A DNA stretch of 64,000 nt, from assembly GCA_041521345.1 (NCBI GenBank), contig JBGOHB010000011.1, one strand, 5' to 3'. The notes below the pieces were generated by a model. The model was not told the origin of the DNA, searched no databases, and saw only the letters and a program-made list of their open reading frames with translations. Below, piece by piece: positions 8,656 through 18,034 of this stretch. The position numbers and the translations under genes were made by a program. Source of the DNA: Virgibacillus_N oceani_A (GTDB lineage Bacteria > Bacillota > Bacilli > Bacillales > Amphibacillaceae). The first letter of the stretch is position 1, and the number at the start of each line of letters is the position of its first letter.

Positions 8656-9501
8656 TTATCTTCCTTTCAGTTCTGCCATTAATTCCTCATCCATCATATC
8701 AATTGGTATCCTCTTACCTGTCCATAGTTCAAAAGCATATTGTGCCTGGTATAAGAGCATCGTATGTCCATAATGAAGCGATGCCCCGGCTTTTTCTCCC
8801 TGCAGTAAAAATGCAGTATTAATTGGCTGATAGATAATATCACTTACAATCGCATCTGTTTTTACATTTTTTAGCGAAAAAATTGATTTTTCTTCAGCTG
8901 GTTTCATGCCAACTGATGTCGTTTGTATAATGAGATCGTAACTGCCTGCATACTGCTGTGCTTCTGCCAGCGTTAAAGACTTGGAATTGATTTCATCATT
9001 TCTGTTTTCCAAGATTTGCGCAGCACTCTTTTCGGTACGGTTACCAATGTCAATGTGGCTAAAACCTTCCTGGCTCAAAATGACATAAATCCCCCTTGCC
9101 GCACCACCTGCCCCAATAATAAGTATTCTTCTTGAATTATCCGAAAAAAATTCGGGGTATTCACTTTCGAGCGAACGCAAATAACCGACTCCATCCGTAT
9201 TATAGCCTGTCCAAACGCCATGCTCATTTACTACCGTATTTACAGCACCCATTTTTTGTGCAATAGGGTTTACTTTATCCAAAAAGGGTAAAATATCCTG
9301 CTTATACGGAACAGTCACATTAAAACCATTCACCTGGCTCGATTTCAATTTTTCTATTTCATATTCAAAGGAGGCGGCCGGGTCAATTTCATGTATGGTA
9401 TATTCCCCTTCCAGGCCAGCCTTGTTTAAAAACTTTTTATGGATCCAAGGTGACAATGAATGCTTAATTGGATAGCCAATTAATGAAAATCGATAATCCA
9501 T
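8656..9501 (-). CDS. aroE: Shikimate dehydrogenase
   Basis: A 281-residue enzyme of the shikimate pathway reducing 3-dehydroshikimate with NADPH. Visible are the N-terminal substrate motif GYPIKHSLSPWIHKKF, the VTVPYK block with the catalytic lysine, the NTDGVGYLR motif and the Rossmann loop IGAGGAARG. GGGGGAG precedes the ATG. The gene sits between yqeH and yqeI, as in Bacillus. Confidence 0.96.
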   Translation of the reverse strand: MDYRFSLIGYPIKHSLSPWIHKKFLNKAGLEGEYTIHEIDPAASFEYEIEKLKSSQVNGFNVTVPYKQDILPFLDKVNPIAQKMGAVNTVVNEHGVWTGYNTDGVGYLRSLESEYPEFFSDNSRRILIIGAGGAARGIYVILSQEGFSHIDIGNRTEKSAAQILENRNDEINSKSLTLAEAQQYAGSYDLIIQTTSVGMKPAEEKSIFSLKNVKTDAIVSDIIYQPINTAFLLQGEKAGASLHYGHTMLLYQAQYAFELWTGKRIPIDMMDEELMAELKGR

Positions 9502-9512
9502 ACTGCTCCCCC

Positions 9513-10613
9513 TTAAATTAATGCTTTTCTTCGTGTTACTGTTACTCCCTTTGGACTATGCGTAATAATTGTTGTATTCGGGCTATCAATACTTATCCAG
9601 CCCAGCCCTGGGAATACAATATCCATTTTTTCATGTTTTATATGAAATGTATTTTCAACTAATGGAGGTAATTGAGCAATCGTTTCTTTATTAGGCGGAA
9701 CCAATAACTCCCCGACATGATTTTTATACAAATTATCTGCTTTTTCCAGTTTTGTACGATGAATTTCTAATTCATTTGAAAAATAACATACAAATGACTG
9801 TTTCTCCCCTTTAATAAAATCAATTCTGCCCAATCCACCAAAAAACAGGGTTTGTCCACTGTTCAATTGATAAACACGCGGTTTTATTACTTTCCGTGGC
9901 GTGGTCACTTTTAAATCTGCAGCAGATAGCAAGTGCGTGATTTGCTCTTTATTTACAATACCAGGTGTATCAATTAAAGATGTGTCGTCATCCAATGGTA
10001 TCTCAATAAAACCTAATGTGGTACCGGGAAAATAGGAAGTTGTTACCACATTACTGTAACCGGTAGACTGTTTAATTAATCGATTAATAAATGTGGACTT
10101 TCCAACATTGGTAGCTCCAACAATATATACATCCCGATTATTTCTCCATGTTTCTATCTTCTCTTCCAGCGGTTCAAAACCATATCCTTTTTCCGAGGAT
10201 ATTAAAAGGACATCTTTTACAGTGAGGCCTGCTTCTTTTGCAGATGCCCTCAACCAATGGATGACTTTTCTTTCATTTGTGGATTTTGGCAATAAATCCA
10301 TTTTATTTCCAACTAAAATAATGGGATTATCCCCTACGATCCTTGGAAGGCTCCTAAGCAAGGTCCCATTAACATCAAAAATGTCAATCAGATGTACTAC
10401 CAGACTTTTTGTATTTCTAATTGTACTGATCATTTGCAGGAAATCATCATCCGTCACTGCTACTTCCTGTACTTCGTTATAATGCTTTAAACGGAAACAC
10501 CGTTTGCACAACGGATTCTCCTTTTCCAGGGATGCTAATGGTATATACCCCAATTCTTTTGGATCCCTCGACTGGAGAGATGCCCCGCATCCCTGACAAA
10601 CTGTTTCTTCCAT
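9513..10613 (-). CDS. yqeH: YqeH, circularly permuted GTPase for 30S assembly
   Basis: A 366-residue GTPase with an N-terminal four-cysteine zinc finger (CQGCG near residue 6 and CKRC near residue 36). The G-motifs are permuted: G4 (VGNKMDLLPKS) precedes G1 (VGATNVGKSTFI) and G3 (DTPGI). A C-terminal substrate or RNA-binding region follows. YqeH is needed for 16S rRNA maturation and 30S assembly in B. subtilis. It starts two bases after yqeG and is coupled to it. Confidence 0.95.
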   Translation of the reverse strand: MEETVCQGCGASLQSRDPKELGYIPLASLEKENPLCKRCFRLKHYNEVQEVAVTDDDFLQMISTIRNTKSLVVHLIDIFDVNGTLLRSLPRIVGDNPIILVGNKMDLLPKSTNERKVIHWLRASAKEAGLTVKDVLLISSEKGYGFEPLEEKIETWRNNRDVYIVGATNVGKSTFINRLIKQSTGYSNVVTTSYFPGTTLGFIEIPLDDDTSLIDTPGIVNKEQITHLLSAADLKVTTPRKVIKPRVYQLNSGQTLFFGGLGRIDFIKGEKQSFVCYFSNELEIHRTKLEKADNLYKNHVGELLVPPNKETIAQLPPLVENTFHIKHEKMDIVFPGLGWISIDSPNTTIITHSPKGVTVTRRKALI

Positions 10614-10615
10614 CC

Positions 10616-11134
10616 TTATTCCTCCCAGCTGATTTTGCCCTTACGCCGCATATAACTTAAAATTCTTCTTTCAATCTGCCGGTTAAACCGGGTGATTTTT
10701 CCATCGGTTTTTACAATCGGTACAACCAGTATCGTATAAAAACCTGCATAATTGCCGCCAAGGACATCCGTTAAAACCTGATCCCCGATAACAACAACTT
10801 CTTCCCTTTTTAATTCCATCTCTTTTGCCGCTGTTTTAAAAGCACGGCCAAGAGGCTTTCTCGCACTATAGACAAACGGGGTTCCGAGCGGTTCAGAGAA
10901 GATCTTAACCCGCTCCTGTTTATTATTTGATATAATTGTAATTTTTATATCATGATCTTTCATCAACTGGAACCACTCTATAACTTTCGGGGAAGCATCC
11001 TTCACATTCCATGCAACGAGCGTGTTATCCAGATCCGTTATAATACCTTTTATCTCCTTATCTATTAACATTTCCGGGTGAATATCAAAAATGCTTTTTA
11101 CGTGTTCGTTAGGCAAAAATAATTTTAACAACAT
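10616..11134 (-). CDS. yqeG: YqeG, HAD-family phosphatase
   Basis: A 172-residue HAD superfamily IIIA protein. ITDLDNTLVAW carries the nucleophile aspartate motif, TIISNN is motif II and VVIGDQVLTDV is the acidic motif. The physiological substrate is unknown to me. It is first in the yqe cluster. GAGGTG precedes the ATG at 11134; a GTG two codons earlier is part of that site. TATAAT boxes at 11211-11216 and 11179-11184 (minus strand) are possible -10 elements without good -35 partners. Confidence 0.92.
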   Translation of the reverse strand: MLLKLFLPNEHVKSIFDIHPEMLIDKEIKGIITDLDNTLVAWNVKDASPKVIEWFQLMKDHDIKITIISNNKQERVKIFSEPLGTPFVYSARKPLGRAFKTAAKEMELKREEVVVIGDQVLTDVLGGNYAGFYTILVVPIVKTDGKITRFNRQIERRILSYMRRKGKISWEE

Positions 11135-11396
11135 GGACACCTCAATTGATTACTGCTTTTAGCGTTTACCGATTTTTAATTATAACCCTATCGTATAACA
11201 ACTTTCTAGTATTATAAAGTGAAATAGGAAAAAACTGCACTTTCCTCATTGGGAACATAGCCATTTCCTGATAAACGAACTGGCTCACGATACAGCAGTC
11301 TACAATTTTAGCGCAAAAAATGATAGTACTTTAAGGATGGTGCAAATATGTGTAAAATAACTAAAATCGTTCGACAAATACTTGCATAATTTGCGC

Positions 11397-11512
11397 TGTG
11401 GATAACTTTATTCACATAATAAACAGGGTGATAACAAGTCAAATTAACATATATTACTTTTTACGCACAAGTTATCTACAAGTGGATGTAGATAAGTCAC
11501 GCCTTGTCCACG
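11397..11512. promoter_or_regulatory. DnaA-box cluster and promoter region upstream of sda
   Basis: Two perfect DnaA boxes (TTATNCACA) lie at 11397-11405 (minus) and 11408-11416. Further near-matches are at 11461-11469 (TTACGCACA), 11472-11480 (TTATCTACA), 11487-11495 (TTATCTACA, minus) and 11504-11512 (TTGTCCACG). The last overlaps TTGTCC at 11504-11509, a candidate -35 placed 17 bp from TAAATT at 11527-11532. In B. subtilis, sda transcription responds to DnaA through boxes upstream; this arrangement matches. The rest of the 434-bp gap (11135-11396) shows nothing I recognise. Confidence 0.85.
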
Positions 11513-11568
11513 CCGGCATTCCGTGTTAAATTATTACTAATCTATTTTGAAATGGGAGGGCTGTATTG

Positions 11569-11715
11569 ATGGAACATTTGTCAGATGAGTTACTATTGGA
11601 ATCTTATTTTACAGCAAATGAATTAAAATTAAGCCCTGATTTTCTATTATTAATTGAAGAAGAAATTCATAGAAGACGATTATCGTATAAAATAAAAGAT
11701 GGCACAAAAAGCTAA
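11569..11715 (+). CDS. sda: Sda, sporulation checkpoint inhibitor
   Basis: A 48-residue protein: LSDELLLESYFTANELKLSP and then FLLLIEEEIHRRRL closely resemble B. subtilis Sda, a helical hairpin that binds KinA and blocks its autophosphorylation, holding back sporulation while replication or DNA damage is in progress. GGGAGG precedes the ATG. The gene is adjacent to yqeG as in B. subtilis, has DnaA boxes upstream and a strong terminator right after, so it is probably transcribed alone. Confidence 0.93.
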   Translation: MEHLSDELLLESYFTANELKLSPDFLLLIEEEIHRRRLSYKIKDGTKS

Positions 11716-11731
11716 TAATGTGTTTAAAACA

Positions 11732-11772
11732 ACCCTTACAAATAAGTTATTTGTAAGGGTATTATTTTTTTA
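11732..11772 (+). terminator. Terminator of sda
   Basis: ACCCTTACAAATAA and TTATTTGTAAGGGT are perfect complements around a tiny loop, giving a 12-13 bp stem, followed by ATTATTTTTTT. From here to the mrpA start at 12014 is AT-rich; TATACT at 11939-11944 could be a -10 for the Mrp operon but lacks a clear -35. Confidence 0.92.
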
Positions 11773-12013
11773 TAAAGGGAATAATAAATTTGCTTGCAGC
11801 ACTCCCGATTTATCTGGATAAATGACCGTGTAATAAATATTTTTTTTATCATTTTTTCCTTGTTTCTACTTATTTAATAACCAATTTAATTAAATAAATT
11901 TATCGATGATAATCCATGCAAGCTGAATAAAAATACGTTATACTAAGCAATAAGTTTTAGATAGAATAGGTTTTTTAAAGCAAGACTGCGTATTAAGTTA
12001 GGGGGTTGTTTTT

Positions 12014-14419
12014 TTGACTGCTTTACATTGGGTGACAATATCACCCTTTATTTTGGCAATATTAATTCCGATTATATACAGGTATACAAAACGATTACAT
12101 ACTGGCTGGTTTGTTTTACTCCTTCCACTTATTTTATTCATTTACTTCTTCTCCAATTTGCGAGAAATATCAAATGGTAACGTTATTCATCACTCGATGC
12201 CATGGGTGCCATCTCTTGGCATTAATTTTGATGTTTATTTGGACGGATTGAGTATGCTGTTTGCCCTTTTGATTACAGGAATCGGCACATTGGTTATTTT
12301 GTATTCCATATATTATTTGTCCAAAAAGAGTGAGAAGCTAAATCAATTCTATGTTTATATGTTAATGTTTATGGGCGCCATGCTCGGTGTTGTTCTATCA
12401 GAAAACCTAATTGTTCTATATGTATTTTGGGAAGTTACCAGTGTTTCCTCTTCCCTCTTGATCAGTTATTGGTATCACCGGGAGAAATCAGTGCAGGGTG
12501 CCCTTAAATCCATGTACATAACGGTTTTCGGTGGACTTTCTATGCTTGGCGGTTTCTCCTTAATCTATGTTATGGCCGGTTCTTTCAGTATTCGTGAAAT
12601 TATTGCAAATGTTGAGCTGGTAACAGGAAGCGCACTGTTTTTACCGGCGATGCTGCTGATTTTGTTAGGGGCATTTACAAAATCGGCCCAATTTCCATTC
12701 CACATTTGGCTGCCGGATGCAATGGAAGCTCCTACACCGGTAAGTGCTTATTTGCACTCAGCAACCATGGTTAAGGCAGGTATATACTTAATCGCCCGCC
12801 TTACACCGGTATTTGGCGGATCAGCCGAATGGTTCTGGATAGTTGCGGTTGCCGGACTCATTACCCTGCTATGGGGTTCTGTTTCTGCGGTCAGACAAAA
12901 GGATTTGAAATCCATCCTGGCTTACTCTACTATTAGTCAGCTTGGTTTAATTATGACTTTACTTGGAGTAGGTTCAGCTGCCATTTATTTTGAAGGTGTA
13001 CCGGATGAGCTGTACTACATAGCAATTCTGGCTGCTGTCTTTCATTTAATTAACCATGCCACATTTAAAGGCAGCTTGTTTATGACTGCGGGTATTGTGG
13101 ACCATGAAACTGGAACAAGAGATATTCGCAAGCTTGGCGGATTGATGACAATTATGCCGATCACGTTTACCATTTCGTTGGTCGGGATTATGTCTATGGC
13201 TGGTATACCGCCTTTTAACGGCTTTATAAGCAAGGAATTATTTTTTACAGGTACTTTAAATGTCATGGATTTTGAAATGCTTGATTTAAGCACCTGGGGA
13301 ATTATCTTTCCTGTTGTGGCTGTAATAGCAAGCATCTTTACTTTTCTGTATTGTGCAATTTTATTTTTCAAAACGTTTACTGGAAAATTCAAACCGGAAA
13401 ATTATGATGTGAAGGTCCACGAAGCGCCAATTGGCATGCTGATCAGCCCGGCTATCCTGGCATCTTTAGTGATCATTTTCGGACTTTTTCCGAATGTGCT
13501 TTATGATTCAATCATTTATCCAGTAATGACATCTATATTGCCAAATATAACAGAACCAATTGACTACCATCTAACCTTATGGCATGGGTTTAATACGGAA
13601 TTGTTTATGACTATTGTAGTCGTTGTTGTTGGTACTATATTGTACCTGCTCATGAAAAAATGGTCACAAACTAACTTTTATCTAAATGAAAGGGATCCAT
13701 TTAATAACTTGTATGATCATGGTTATGATGGCCTGGTTAAAGGCTCTCAGGCAATTACCAGGGTACAAATGACAGGGCTTTTGAGAGACTATTTTGTTTA
13801 CATGTGTGCCTTTTTTATCTTAATGGTTGGGTATACCATTTTCCGCAGTGATGCGTTTGCTGTAGATATAGTAAATGTCTCTGAAATAAGTCCTTTTATG
13901 TGGGGACTTGCTGCAGTATTTAGCCTGGCCATACTGGCCGTTCCTTTTATTAATAACAGAATAACTGTCATTGTCGTTGTCGGTGTAATCGGATTTATGA
14001 TGGCACTATTCTTTGTCCAATTCAGGGCGACAGACTTGGCGCTAACTCAATTACTCATAGAAAGTGTACAAGTTGTTCTGTTCATGCTTGTATTTATGCA
14101 TTTACCAAAGCTCAAGAAAGAAACTTTCAAACCGGCAGTCAATCTCGTTAACATGGCTATTTCGATTGGCGTTGGAGCCATCATTACCGTTGTCGCATTA
14201 AGTTCTTTTGCCATGGGCAGTGAAGCTGGATATGATACCATTGCAGAATTTTTCCTTGCCAACGCAAAAGAATTGGCGGGAGGATATAACGTCGTTAACG
14301 TCATACTGGTTGATTTCCGTGCACTGGATACCATTCTGGAGATCGTTGTACTTGCCATTGCTGCGCTTGGCGTGGTTGCTTTAATTAAACTTCGCTTTAC
14401 CGGGAGGGAAGATGTATGA
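12014..14419 (+). CDS. mrpA: Na+/H+ antiporter subunit MrpA
   Basis: An 801-residue polytopic protein related to the NuoL subunit of complex I. Residues shown to matter in Bacillus MrpA are present: Glu140 (YVFWEVTS), Lys223 and His230 (FTKSAQFPFHIW). The C-terminal region carries the MbhD/MbhE-like extension specific to MrpA. Together with MrpB-G it forms a secondary antiporter exporting Na+ for H+, important in alkaline or salty media. It starts with TTG after TAGGGGG. The stop overlaps mrpB in an ATGA. Confidence 0.95.
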   Translation: MTALHWVTISPFILAILIPIIYRYTKRLHTGWFVLLLPLILFIYFFSNLREISNGNVIHHSMPWVPSLGINFDVYLDGLSMLFALLITGIGTLVILYSIYYLSKKSEKLNQFYVYMLMFMGAMLGVVLSENLIVLYVFWEVTSVSSSLLISYWYHREKSVQGALKSMYITVFGGLSMLGGFSLIYVMAGSFSIREIIANVELVTGSALFLPAMLLILLGAFTKSAQFPFHIWLPDAMEAPTPVSAYLHSATMVKAGIYLIARLTPVFGGSAEWFWIVAVAGLITLLWGSVSAVRQKDLKSILAYSTISQLGLIMTLLGVGSAAIYFEGVPDELYYIAILAAVFHLINHATFKGSLFMTAGIVDHETGTRDIRKLGGLMTIMPITFTISLVGIMSMAGIPPFNGFISKELFFTGTLNVMDFEMLDLSTWGIIFPVVAVIASIFTFLYCAILFFKTFTGKFKPENYDVKVHEAPIGMLISPAILASLVIIFGLFPNVLYDSIIYPVMTSILPNITEPIDYHLTLWHGFNTELFMTIVVVVVGTILYLLMKKWSQTNFYLNERDPFNNLYDHGYDGLVKGSQAITRVQMTGLLRDYFVYMCAFFILMVGYTIFRSDAFAVDIVNVSEISPFMWGLAAVFSLAILAVPFINNRITVIVVVGVIGFMMALFFVQFRATDLALTQLLIESVQVVLFMLVFMHLPKLKKETFKPAVNLVNMAISIGVGAIITVVALSSFAMGSEAGYDTIAEFFLANAKELAGGYNVVNVILVDFRALDTILEIVVLAIAALGVVALIKLRFTGREDV

Positions 14420-14850
14420 AACAGCTGAATACGAATAATGTCATGCTTCATACGCTGGTGCGCATCGTTTCATTTGTTGTTCTTGCATTTTCCATCTATT
14501 TATTTTTTGCGGGACATAATGATCCCGGCGGAGGCTTCGTTGGCGGCTTAATGACTGCAGCTGGCTTTGTTTTACTGTATCTTGCCTTTGATATGAAAAC
14601 TTTGAAAAAGGCACTGCCTTTCAATTTTGACTTCATTATTGGCGGAGGAATACTGATTGCGCTTATTACAGGGATAGCTTCGATGTTGTTTGGCTTCCCG
14701 ATTTTCACCCAATTCTTTGAATATTTTCAGGTTCCTTTCCTGGGTGAGATTGAACTGACGACTGCCCTGCCTTTTGACCTTGGCGTCTATCTTACCGTTG
14801 TAGGAGCTGCCTTATTGATTATTTTAACGATTGCGGAGGATGATAATTAA
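14416..14850 (+). CDS. mrpB: Na+/H+ antiporter subunit MrpB
   Basis: A 144-residue membrane protein with about four helices and the family motif GHNDPGGGFVGGLMTA near residue 33. MrpB is an essential part of the Mrp complex. The ATG lies within the mrpA stop (ATGA) behind GGGAGGG, and the stop overlaps the mrpC start, indicating tight translational coupling. Confidence 0.94.
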   Translation: MKQLNTNNVMLHTLVRIVSFVVLAFSIYLFFAGHNDPGGGFVGGLMTAAGFVLLYLAFDMKTLKKALPFNFDFIIGGGILIALITGIASMLFGFPIFTQFFEYFQVPFLGEIELTTALPFDLGVYLTVVGAALLIILTIAEDDN

Positions 14851-15188
14851 TGGAAATACTCATATCCATCATCATTGGTATCCTCTTCACTGTTGGCACT
14901 TATATGCTGCTTATGAGGAGCCTGTTGCGTGTCGTTATTGGTACAATGTTTCTATCGCATGGCGCTCACTTGCTTCTCTTAACGATGGCGGGACTACAAC
15001 GGGGCGGACCGCCACTCTTGGGGTTTGAATCAGAGGCATACAGTGATCCGCTTCCTCAGGCGTTAGTGTTGACAGCTATTGTTATCAGTTTTGGTGTAAC
15101 TTCTTTTTTACTCGTGCTGGCTTATCGCACTTTTAAAGTACATGAGACAGATGACTTGAACGAATTAAGGGGATCTAAAGATGAATAA
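14850..15188 (+). CDS. mrpC: Na+/H+ antiporter subunit MrpC
   Basis: A 112-residue NuoK-like subunit with three hydrophobic helices and the block SHGAHLLLLTMAGLQRGGPP, then DPLPQALVLTAIVISFG, both characteristic of MrpC. Its start overlaps the mrpB stop (TAATG) and its end overlaps mrpD by eight bases. Confidence 0.94.
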   Translation: MEILISIIIGILFTVGTYMLLMRSLLRVVIGTMFLSHGAHLLLLTMAGLQRGGPPLLGFESEAYSDPLPQALVLTAIVISFGVTSFLLVLAYRTFKVHETDDLNELRGSKDE

Positions 15189-16665
15189 TATAGTTATACT
15201 TCCAGTACTAATTCCATTTTTTACTGGGGCACTACTCATTTTATTTACAAAAAAACATAGAATGCAGCGCATCATCAGCAGTATCAGCGCGCTTGCTATT
15301 TTGGCATCTGCGGTTTATCTGGCTGTTTATGTGTATCAAAATGGCATCACTGTTTTGGAGCTTGGTGATTGGTCTGCACCCTTTGGCATTGTTTTGGTAG
15401 CAGATATATTTGCCACGATCATGGTTATTCTGTCTGCGATTGTTGGGGTTGTTTGTCTGTTCTTCACTTTTCAGACCATTGAGCCGAAACGAGAAAAGTT
15501 TTACTTCTACCCTTTCTACTTCTTTCTTTTAACTGGCGTAAACGGTGCTTTCCTTACAGGGGATTTATTTAACCTGTTTGTATTTTTTGAAGTAATGCTC
15601 ATCGCATCCTATGTACTTATTGCACATGGGGGTACCGGCTACCAGCTTAGGGAATCATTTAAATATGTGGTTATAAATGTGTTCTCGTCCATGCTGTTTT
15701 TAGTTGGCATTGCCTATATTTACGCAGTTACCGGTACAGTTAATATGGCGCATCTTTCAGAAAGGGTTGCAGAGCTCGAACAGGCTGGTGCATTGAATGT
15801 TATTGCAGTAGTGTTTTTCTTCGTGTTTGCCATTAAAGGTGCGCTGTTCCCACTGTATTTCTGGCTGCCGCGTTCCTATTACGGGCCGCCTGCCGCAATT
15901 GCCGCATTATTTGGCGGCTTATTGACCAAAGTAGGGGTGTACGCAATTATTCGTACATTTACATTAATCTTTTACCATGATGCAGGTTTTACACATAAAG
16001 GCATCATCACTACCATTGCAGGTTTTACCATGCTGCTAGGCGTACTTGGTGCTGTATCTCAATTTAATTTCAAACGGATTCTTTCCTACCATATTATCAG
16101 TCAGGTCGGTTATATGGTGATGGGGCTAGGTGTATTTACTACCCTAGCGGTAGCTGGTGCGATTTATTATATTGTGCACCATATTATTGTTAAATCAGCA
16201 TTATTTCTGTTTGCCGGAGCGACACAGAAAATCACGGGAACGAACGATTTAAAACAAATGGGTGGTTTACTGAAATCACATCCATTCCTTGCCTGGATGT
16301 TCTTTATTACTGCTTTATCACTAGCGGGTATTCCCCCACTAAGCGGGTTTTTCAGTAAGTTTCCGATTATATTATCCAGTTTTCAGGAAGAGCAATATGT
16401 TATTGGTGCTGTCGCCCTATTGGTTGGCTTATTGACTTTGCTTTCTATGATGAAAATATTCAGCTATGTGTATTGGGGAAAACAAAAGCATACAGATGCG
16501 CAGGCAAAATATCCGATTGGAAAATTATTATTACCTGTAGTACCTCTAGTCGCGTTAACCATCATACTCGGTTTTGCAGCTGAACCTATTTTTTCTTATT
16601 CTTTACTGGCAGCAGAACAAATAATGGACCCGTCCTATTATATTGATTCTGTTTTAAAGGAGTAG
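15181..16665 (+). CDS. mrpD: Na+/H+ antiporter subunit MrpD
   Basis: A 494-residue NuoM/N-like subunit with about 14 helices. The conserved Glu137 (FVFFEVML) and Lys219 (FAIKGALFPLYFWLP), required for transport in studied Bacillus Mrp systems, are present. Further blocks include YYGPPAAIAALFGGLLTKVG. Probably carries a proton pathway. Overlaps mrpC and is followed six bases later by mrpE. Confidence 0.95.
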   Translation: MNNIVILPVLIPFFTGALLILFTKKHRMQRIISSISALAILASAVYLAVYVYQNGITVLELGDWSAPFGIVLVADIFATIMVILSAIVGVVCLFFTFQTIEPKREKFYFYPFYFFLLTGVNGAFLTGDLFNLFVFFEVMLIASYVLIAHGGTGYQLRESFKYVVINVFSSMLFLVGIAYIYAVTGTVNMAHLSERVAELEQAGALNVIAVVFFFVFAIKGALFPLYFWLPRSYYGPPAAIAALFGGLLTKVGVYAIIRTFTLIFYHDAGFTHKGIITTIAGFTMLLGVLGAVSQFNFKRILSYHIISQVGYMVMGLGVFTTLAVAGAIYYIVHHIIVKSALFLFAGATQKITGTNDLKQMGGLLKSHPFLAWMFFITALSLAGIPPLSGFFSKFPIILSSFQEEQYVIGAVALLVGLLTLLSMMKIFSYVYWGKQKHTDAQAKYPIGKLLLPVVPLVALTIILGFAAEPIFSYSLLAAEQIMDPSYYIDSVLKE

Positions 16666-16671
16666 TTATCT

Positions 16672-17148
16672 ATGGCTTTTCAAATTTTAATTAATATTTT
16701 AATGGCTTTTATATGGATGCTTCTGCAAAATAGTTATAGTGTCATTAATTTTGTTATTGGTTATATCATCGGTATTCTTATCCTGTTCGTATTGCGCCGC
16801 TTTCTGACTTTTGATTTTTACTTCAGGCGAGTCTGGTCCTTTATCAAACTGACCATTATTTTCTTCAGGGAACTGGTCCTTGCAAATATCGACATGATCA
16901 GAATTATACTTAAGCCAAAAATGGATATAAAACCCGGCATTGTTGCTATTCCGACTAAGCTGGAGACAGACCTGGAGATCACGCTCTTGGCTGCATTAAT
17001 TTCGTTGACTCCTGGTACATTGTCCATGGATTTTTCCGATGACAGCAGTCTGATATTTGTTCATGCCGTAGATATAGACTCCAAAGAGGAAACAATTCGG
17101 GATATCCTAGACTCTTTTGAAAAAGCAATCCTGGAGGTGACAGAATAA
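16672..17148 (+). CDS. mrpE: Na+/H+ antiporter subunit MrpE
   Basis: A 158-residue MnhE/PhaE-family protein with N-terminal membrane helices (FVIGYIIGILILFVL) and a C-terminal cytoplasmic part with ALISLTPGTLSMDF and FVHAVDIDSKEE, the usual conserved blocks. AAGGAG overlaps the end of mrpD. Stop and mrpF start overlap (TAATG). Confidence 0.93.
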   Translation: MAFQILINILMAFIWMLLQNSYSVINFVIGYIIGILILFVLRRFLTFDFYFRRVWSFIKLTIIFFRELVLANIDMIRIILKPKMDIKPGIVAIPTKLETDLEITLLAALISLTPGTLSMDFSDDSSLIFVHAVDIDSKEETIRDILDSFEKAILEVTE

Positions 17149-17423
17149 TGTTTGGTACTATCCTGAATATCGTATTAATCATGTTGTCCCTTAACATTGT
17201 GATCTGTTTTGTCCGTACGCTCATCGGCCCTTCCCTGCCTGATCGCATTTTGGCCCTTGATGCGATTGGAATGCAATTAATCGGAATTATAGGGGTGATC
17301 ATGATTGCCCAGGACACAGTGGCATATGCAGAAGTGGCATTGGTTCTCAGTATTCTTGCCTTTATAGGAACGGTAGCCATGTCCAAATTCATCGAAAGAG
17401 GTGTTATTTTTGACCCTGATTGA
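17148..17423 (+). CDS. mrpF: Na+/H+ antiporter subunit MrpF
   Basis: A 91-residue protein with three hydrophobic segments. IGPSLPDRILALDAIGMQLIG is the family signature, including the conserved aspartate. GGAGGTG lies before the ATG inside the mrpE end. Its last codons overlap mrpG. Confidence 0.93.
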   Translation: MFGTILNIVLIMLSLNIVICFVRTLIGPSLPDRILALDAIGMQLIGIIGVIMIAQDTVAYAEVALVLSILAFIGTVAMSKFIERGVIFDPD

Positions 17424-17766
17424 AGTTATCATAAGTATATTGCTTCTAATCGGAGGAATATTAGCCCTTATCAGCGGCATTGGCATATTGCGTCTTCCTG
17501 ATGTTTACGGACGCATACACGCAGCCTCTAAAGTGTCTACGCTGGGAGCTATTACCATTATGGTTGCTGTGTTTCTTTACTTCCTGGTAGAAGGGACATT
17601 CGTGCCAAAGCTCTTGTTAACCATCTTTTTTATTTTCCTGACTGCACCGGTTGCAGGGCTGATGATGGGGCGTTCTGCTTATCGATTTGGCATTAAGCTA
17701 TCAGATACAAGTACAGAAGATGATTTAAAGAAATACATGGAAAAGAAAAGCGAAGCAAACCAATAG
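17410..17766 (+). CDS. mrpG: Na+/H+ antiporter subunit MrpG
   Basis: A 118-residue protein with three helices and the MnhG signature GILRLPDVYGRIHAASKVSTLG. I choose TTG at 17410 since GAGGTG (17398-17403) is well spaced before it; the GTG at 17401 is part of that site. It overlaps mrpF by 14 bp and closes the operon, which has the standard A-B-C-D-E-F-G order of Bacillus. Confidence 0.92.
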   Translation: MTLIEVIISILLLIGGILALISGIGILRLPDVYGRIHAASKVSTLGAITIMVAVFLYFLVEGTFVPKLLLTIFFIFLTAPVAGLMMGRSAYRFGIKLSDTSTEDDLKKYMEKKSEANQ

Positions 17767-17826
17767 AAAGAAACCTGGCTTGCTGTTAAAGGGATATTTA
17801 GAAAGCATACTTTGCTACTGATAAAA

Positions 17827-17860
17827 AAACGAATCTTTACTATTAAGGTTCGTTTTTTTT
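17827..17860 (+). terminator. Terminator of the Mrp operon
   Basis: AACGAATCTT and AAGGTTCGTT pair (one G-U) and are followed by a run of eight T, about 60 bp after mrpG. Confidence 0.88.
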
Positions 17861-17939
17861 GTTTTTAAAATTTTTATATGTAGCATTAACGCAAATGAGA
17901 CTTATTTTTACTGTAGATTTAATTTAATATAATTTCATG

Positions 17940-17968
17940 TTTACAGAAAAGAAAAAAAGGTTATATAG
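17940..17968 (+). promoter_or_regulatory. Candidate vegetative promoter for the murE-like gene
   Basis: TTTACA (17940-17945), a 17-bp spacer and TATAGG (17963-17968) resemble a sigma-A promoter about 65 bp before the gene. The -10 matches only moderately. Confidence 0.4.
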
Positions 17969-18034
17969 GATTATATTTCGTTAATAAATGGACAAATTAA
18001 AATTAACATAATGCAAAACGAGGGATTCCATTAA

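Noticed and set aside
11397..11512. Origin of replication suggested by DnaA boxes
   Set aside because: No dnaA/dnaN genes nearby and no clear AT-rich unwinding element with the trio motif; the sda context explains the boxes.
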